DNA from: Nitrospinota bacterium | GTDB taxonomy: Bacteria; Nitrospirota; Nitrospiria; Nitrospirales; UBA8639 | Assembly: GCA_022561525.1 (NCBI GenBank) | Contig: JADFRB010000048.1 | Span: 1-9,041 of the forward strand | Direction of reading: 5' to 3' | DNA: 9,041 bases | Shown here: positions 6,299 to 9,041 of the stretch, in pieces | Position numbering within the stretch: position 1 is the first letter of the stretch | How the letters are laid out: every line of letters starts with the position of its first letter | Notes under the pieces: model-generated | Told to the model about the DNA's origin: nothing | The model's database searches: none | What the model saw: the letters and a program-made list of their open reading frames with translations, nothing else | Position numbers and translations under genes: made by a program

Positions 6299-7012
6299 CT
6301 ATTTAATCCAACCCTGTTCCTTGAAGCGTACCCGTAGCCGATCAGCGATGACCTCGGCAGTTCGTTTAGCCGCACCCTCGAGCTTACTCTTGCCTGTCAT
6401 CTCACCATGCACTTTCATCCCTCCCATAACAAGAAGACCAATCGGGTTAGCGGTGGCGGCAAGAACCGCAAGAGGAACGATCAAACCAGGCGTTTTACCT
6501 CCGCCGGATTGGACCTGGCCCGATCCGAGGTGGCGTGGGCCCTCAAGGGTCATTTGGTAGCCCTCCACGGCTGTCGTTAATTCTGTGGCCCCGGAGCTAA
6601 AACCAAGTATGAGGCGTTTGGCCGTACTGCCTTCTTCGGCCGCTTCAAAATAACCTATTATCAGAATGTTGTTGATTCGTGGAACGGTGTAGCTGGCACC
6701 CCTCAATGCCGGAAGTCCCATCTTCTGAATTTCCGTGACCAATTCCTTCGCCACGAGGACGCCCAGGTTTCGACCCATCTCGATTTGCTCTGGCGTTTGT
6801 GGTGTGGTGCTTTCAGCATACCGGCCTGCCGAAACGGACCAGGTTGGGATGTCGGCAGGTGTGGCCGCAAAGGGATATACATAAATACGATCGGGCCGAG
6901 CAATCTTTTCCGTGCCGATCTTCGATTCGTGCTTGGTTACCTTGGTTGAGGCGCATCCGACTGCCACCACTAGGACAAACACACATAATACGATACGCGT
7001 AAACGACTTCAT
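6299..7012 (-). CDS. DUF4410-family lipoprotein
   Basis: Encodes 237 residues. The signal peptide ends in VAVGC with the lipidated cysteine at C20, followed by alanine, so an outer-membrane lipoprotein is expected. The body fits the DUF4410 pattern as I know it: IYVYPFAATPADIP near 43-56, a helix with LGVLVAKELVTEIQKMGLPA, an ILIIGYFEAAEEGSTAKRLILGF block that recalls the GxFxxxxxGxxxxRxxxGFG signature, and the C-terminal AAKRTAEVIADRLRVRFKEQ helix. Function is unknown. A near-perfect ribosome site (AAGGAGGT at 7019-7026) lies 6 nt upstream of the ATG, suggesting strong translation. A short fragment of a paralog lies at 5964-6059. The gene is monocistronic as far as can be seen, with repeat DNA on both sides. 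Confidence 0.85.
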   Translation of the reverse strand: MKSFTRIVLCVFVLVVAVGCASTKVTKHESKIGTEKIARPDRIYVYPFAATPADIPTWSVSAGRYAESTTPQTPEQIEMGRNLGVLVAKELVTEIQKMGLPALRGASYTVPRINNILIIGYFEAAEEGSTAKRLILGFSSGATELTTAVEGYQMTLEGPRHLGSGQVQSGGGKTPGLIVPLAVLAATANPIGLLVMGGMKVHGEMTGKSKLEGAAKRTAEVIADRLRVRFKEQGWIK

Positions 7013-7018
7013 GACTAG

Positions 7019-7026
7019 ACCTCCTT
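7019..7026 (-). promoter_or_regulatory. Consensus ribosome binding site of the DUF4410 gene
   Basis: AAGGAGGT on the minus strand, 6 nt before the ATG at 7012, is a full match to the anti-16S tail and settles that start. It is clearly stronger than the sites before the other genes in this window. Confidence 0.8.
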
Positions 7027-7041
7027 ATGCCCGGGGGAATT

Positions 7042-7100
7042 AAGGTAAAAATGAACAATGATAAATGAAAAATTGGTTTTCTATTGTTCCCTTTTCATTT
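7042..7100 (+). repeat. AT-rich hairpin repeat, left copy flanking the ATPase gene
   Basis: These 59 bases match 8321-8379 in the same orientation at 54 positions by hand count. The shared block ATGAACAATGATAAATGAAA is followed in both by an inverted echo, ATTGTTC, so each copy can fold. In this left copy the outermost arms have decayed. The copies lie on either side of the DUF4143 ATPase gene, about 1.28 kb apart. Confidence 0.8.
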
Positions 7101-7139
7101 CCTTATACTATGAAGCACCAGACATTTCACTTTACAATA

Positions 7140-7164
7140 TGTTAATATGCACGGTATATTAACA
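7140..7164. promoter_or_regulatory. Perfect 9-bp palindrome before the ATPase start, operator candidate
   Basis: TGTTAATAT (7140-7148) and ATATTAACA (7156-7164) are exact inverted copies around a 7-base spacer, and the right arm ends 3 nt before the ATG at 7168. The size and place suit a dimeric regulator binding site that would cover the start of the gene. No ribosome site lies between it and the ATG. The role as operator is an inference. Confidence 0.5.
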
Positions 7165-7167
7165 ACT

Positions 7168-8322
7168 ATGTATACAAGAACTTTAGAGAATCAATTACCC
7201 AAAAAGAGCTTCTTTCTGTTTGGCCCACGCCAAGTAGGGAAAAGCACGCTTTTAAAAAAGAAAAACGCGAATTTGACAATCGATCTGCTCGATCCTGAAC
7301 TCCAACTCTCGTACACAAAAAATCCTAACCTGCTAAGGCAACAGGTCGAAGAACTCAAAGAATCCTCGACAATATTTATTGATGAAGTACAGCGTGTCCC
7401 CAAAATTCTTGATGTCATCCACTCACTGATGGAACAGAAGCCGAAACTTACATTTATTCTATGCGGCTCCTCTGCCCGAAAACTTCGCCACGGCGCTGCG
7501 AATCTACTTGGAGGAAGAGCGTTATACCGCACCATGCATCCTTTAACATTCGAGGAATTGTCCGGGACCTTTAATCTTCAATGGATCCTCGCATATGGTT
7601 CGCTCCCTAAAATCTACACCACACTCAATCAAAGAAAACCAGCGGAAGCAGAAGATCTCTTAAGAGCTTACGTGATCACCTACCTCAAAGAGGAGGTGAA
7701 AGCTGAAGCTCTGGTGCGAAACCTTCAAGGTTTTCAGAATTTCTTAGATGTTGCCGCCGCACAATATGCAGAACAGATAAATTTTTCCGGTATCGCTCGT
7801 GATTGCCAAATAGCACTTTCAACAGTCCGTGAATATTATTCTATTTTGGAAGATACGTTACTGGGAACCTTCCTATACCCCTACTTGAAAAGCCAACGAA
7901 AACGCATGAGTCATCAGCCCAAATTTTATTTCTTCGATAATGGTGTGACCCGAGCCATTTTAGGAACATTGAAAGACCAGCCAAGTCGTATCGAACAAGG
8001 ACGTCTCTATGAACAATGGTTCATACAAGAAATAATCCGCCATAACGAATACTTTCAAAAAGACTGGAAACTCTCCTTCTGGCGAACAAGCCATGGGGCT
8101 GAAGTCGACTTATTAATCAGTCGCGGGACAGAAATTCTCTACGCGATAGAATGCAAGATTTCTCCCAATCCTTCCTCAAGCGATTTGTCTGGTTTACGAT
8201 CGTTCCATGAAAGCCATCCAAAGGTCCCCTGTTTTATCGTTGCGCCGGTCAAACAGCCGTTAAAACTATCTTTTGCACGAGTCCTTCATCCAACCAAATT
8301 ATTCAAAGAGCTGGGGAACTAA
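7168..8322 (+). CDS. AAA-type ATPase with DUF4143 C-terminal domain
   Basis: Encodes 384 residues from the ATG at 7168; a frame-matched ATG at 7147 lies inside the palindrome and adds only seven residues, while family members usually begin like MYTRTLENQL. Neither start has a clear ribosome site. Walker A is GPRQVGKST (19-27), Walker B ends in FIDE (D72, E73), a sensor-like FILCGSS follows near 96-102, and GGRALYRTMHPLTFEEL starts the linker. Residues about 202-232 resemble the winged-helix part of DUF4143 (FSGIARDCQIALSTVREYY). GRLYEQWFIQE (278-288) leads to a PD-(D/E)XK-like pattern: D314 and E328-C-K330. Proteins of this class are common, often in mobile or variable regions, and their function is mostly unknown; DNA binding or autoregulation is conjecture. 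It is the only well supported plus-strand gene here and lies inside direct hairpin repeats. Confidence 0.92.
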   Translation: MYTRTLENQLPKKSFFLFGPRQVGKSTLLKKKNANLTIDLLDPELQLSYTKNPNLLRQQVEELKESSTIFIDEVQRVPKILDVIHSLMEQKPKLTFILCGSSARKLRHGAANLLGGRALYRTMHPLTFEELSGTFNLQWILAYGSLPKIYTTLNQRKPAEAEDLLRAYVITYLKEEVKAEALVRNLQGFQNFLDVAAAQYAEQINFSGIARDCQIALSTVREYYSILEDTLLGTFLYPYLKSQRKRMSHQPKFYFFDNGVTRAILGTLKDQPSRIEQGRLYEQWFIQEIIRHNEYFQKDWKLSFWRTSHGAEVDLLISRGTEILYAIECKISPNPSSSDLSGLRSFHESHPKVPCFIVAPVKQPLKLSFARVLHPTKLFKELGN

Positions 8323-8385
8323 GTGAAAAATGAACAATGATAAATGAAAAATTATTTTTCTATTGTTCGCTTTTCATTTTTCACT
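8321..8385 (+). repeat. AT-rich hairpin repeat, right copy at the ATPase stop codon
   Basis: The repeat begins on the last two bases of the ATPase stop codon. 8321-8379 matches 7042-7100. This copy folds almost fully: AGTGAAAAATGA (8322-8333) pairs with TCATTTTTCACT (8374-8385), GAACAAT (8332-8338) with ATTGTTC (8362-8368), and GAAAAAT (8346-8352) with ATTTTTC (8354-8360). It could end transcription of the ATPase gene and of the opposing remnant, but there is no GC stem typical of a strong terminator. Confidence 0.8.
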
Positions 8386-8397
8386 GTTCACTTTTCA

Positions 8398-8664
8398 TTA
8401 TCTTGTATTTGCTAAAACTTCTTCCAAAGGGTTCCCGATGGATCCGGATGGAAATTTAATGTTCAAATACGCTGCAAGCGTGGAAGCGATATCGCTGGGT
8501 GCCACTCGCCGGGTGATCGTTTGCGCAAGCACCTGGTGGCCGGCAAAAAATATCGGAACATAGGTATCATAAACCCATGGTGATCCGTGGATCGCCGGAA
8601 TCGATCCAAGCCCCATTTTCGCGGCCTCATCCGTGGAATGTAAAGACCAATTAGGGTTTATTGA
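8398..8664 (-). pseudogene. C-terminal remnant of an alkaline phosphatase family protein gene
   Basis: The frame is open for 88 codons after an in-frame TGA and ends at a TAA at 8398. It encodes AIHGSPWVYDTYVPIFFAGH, then VLAQTITRRVAPSDIASTLA and AYLNIKFPSGSIGNPLEEVL. This is the typical end of the alkaline phosphatase / nucleotide pyrophosphatase family: the histidine of HGSPW is a metal ligand, and the APSDIASTLA and PSG..G..L blocks close the fold. The catalytic threonine region and all other metal ligands are missing; at least several hundred codons are gone. The remnant overlaps the last 14 bases of the upstream lipoprotein-like gene, so a deletion has joined the two. An internal ATG at 8616 could in principle start a 72-residue product, but that would not be a working enzyme. 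Confidence 0.75.
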
Positions 8665-9041
8665 TCAGCCCTTCCTTGACCATTTCTTTCACCGCTTCAT
8701 CGACAATCTCCTTGATCACGGTTTCGACTGTGGACGGATTGTAGGTATCACTTTGTCCGACCCACACCAGCTTTCCCTGCTTGAGATCATAGAGCCGAGT
8801 CTCAATGGAATAGATGTTATCCGTTCGAAGATATCCTGGACTATATGCCGATCCCCAACCTGCTCCGTAATACCCTCCATAGAAAGAACGATGCCTAGGA
8901 CCGACGTAGACCGGTGGGGAGGCTGTCACCTTCTGAGACTTCCCTACGACCCTCATGACCACAACACCGGATGCGCCGGATCCGGTAATATGGGCCTTAA
9001 CTTGTGTTTCGTTCTGGAGATCTTCGGTGGGAATGATCGTG
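8651..9041 (-). CDS. Lipoprotein-like protein (DUF4136-like), N-terminus outside window
   Basis: The frame is open from the window edge to a TAA at 8651, giving 129 codons; the GTG at 8962 is internal, not the start, because coding sequence clearly continues upstream (TIIPTEDLQNETQVKAHITG). Visible blocks are GSGASGVVVMRVVGKSQKVT, a Tyr/Gly-rich turn region RSFYGGYYGAGWGSAYSPGY, and LRTDNIYSIETRLYDLKQGK, then LVWVGQSDTYNPSTVETVIK. The last 20 residues form a helix (IVDEAVKEMVKEGLINKP). Beta strands followed by L-V-W-x-G-x-S-x-T-x-N-P and a closing helix recall DUF4136-like envelope lipoproteins. The membrane anchor is presumed, since the N-terminus is not in view. The function is unknown. Its stop codon lies inside the start of the alkaline phosphatase remnant frame. 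Confidence 0.8.
   Translation of the reverse strand, partial: TIIPTEDLQNETQVKAHITGSGASGVVVMRVVGKSQKVTASPPVYVGPRHRSFYGGYYGAGWGSAYSPGYLRTDNIYSIETRLYDLKQGKLVWVGQSDTYNPSTVETVIKEIVDEAVKEMVKEGLINKP

Noticed and set aside
8363..8563. 66-codon plus-strand frame after the ATPase gene
   Set aside because: It begins in the hairpin repeat and then runs antisense to the alkaline phosphatase remnant, which carries the recognisable sequence.

Overview
The window looks like a piece of a free-living Gram-negative chromosome of roughly 50% GC. It carries several small outer-membrane lipoproteins of poorly characterised families (DUF4410-like, a DUF4136-like family), a cytochrome bd quinol oxidase and a periplasmic alpha-carbonic anhydrase, with many short palindromic repeats between genes. 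This mix, and the style of the small lipoproteins, remind me of Nitrospira and related Nitrospirota. That is an impression from memory, not something the window proves.

Layout. At the left edge (1-619, minus strand) lies the N-terminal part of a membrane-anchored, histidine-rich periplasmic protein. A gap follows that holds a 209-bp repeat (711-919) abutting half of an older repeat (922-997). Next come cydB and cydA (1054-3477, minus strand), a two-gene operon for a bd-type quinol oxidase. Beyond cydA lies a second copy of the 209-bp repeat, inverted (about 3562-3772), so the oxidase operon is bracketed by inverted repeats. After a doubtful small ORF come three envelope genes on the minus strand: a 94-residue lipoprotein, a 160-residue secreted protein just upstream of it, and the carbonic anhydrase (5006-5848). 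The 450-bp gap upstream of the anhydrase holds a fragment of a DUF4410-type gene (5964-6059) and a complete 132-bp element with terminal inverted repeats (6118-6249). The intact DUF4410-type lipoprotein gene follows (6299-7012).

The right part holds the only confident plus-strand gene, an AAA-type ATPase with a DUF4143 nuclease-like C-terminus (7168-8322). It lies between two 59-bp direct copies of an AT-rich hairpin sequence and has a perfect 9-bp palindrome directly before its start. Beyond it are the C-terminal remnant of an alkaline phosphatase family gene (8398-8664) and the 3' part of a lipoprotein-like gene that runs off the right edge.

Functionally, cydAB would reduce O2 with electrons from quinol at the cytoplasmic membrane, and the carbonic anhydrase would balance CO2 and bicarbonate in the periplasm. 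The rest is envelope proteins of unknown role plus mobile or repeat DNA. I see no single cooperating pathway. The notable theme is rearrangement: two families of TIR-type repeats, one hairpin-flanked ATPase cassette, and two truncated gene remnants in 9 kb. I found no RNA genes, CRISPR arrays or replication origins.
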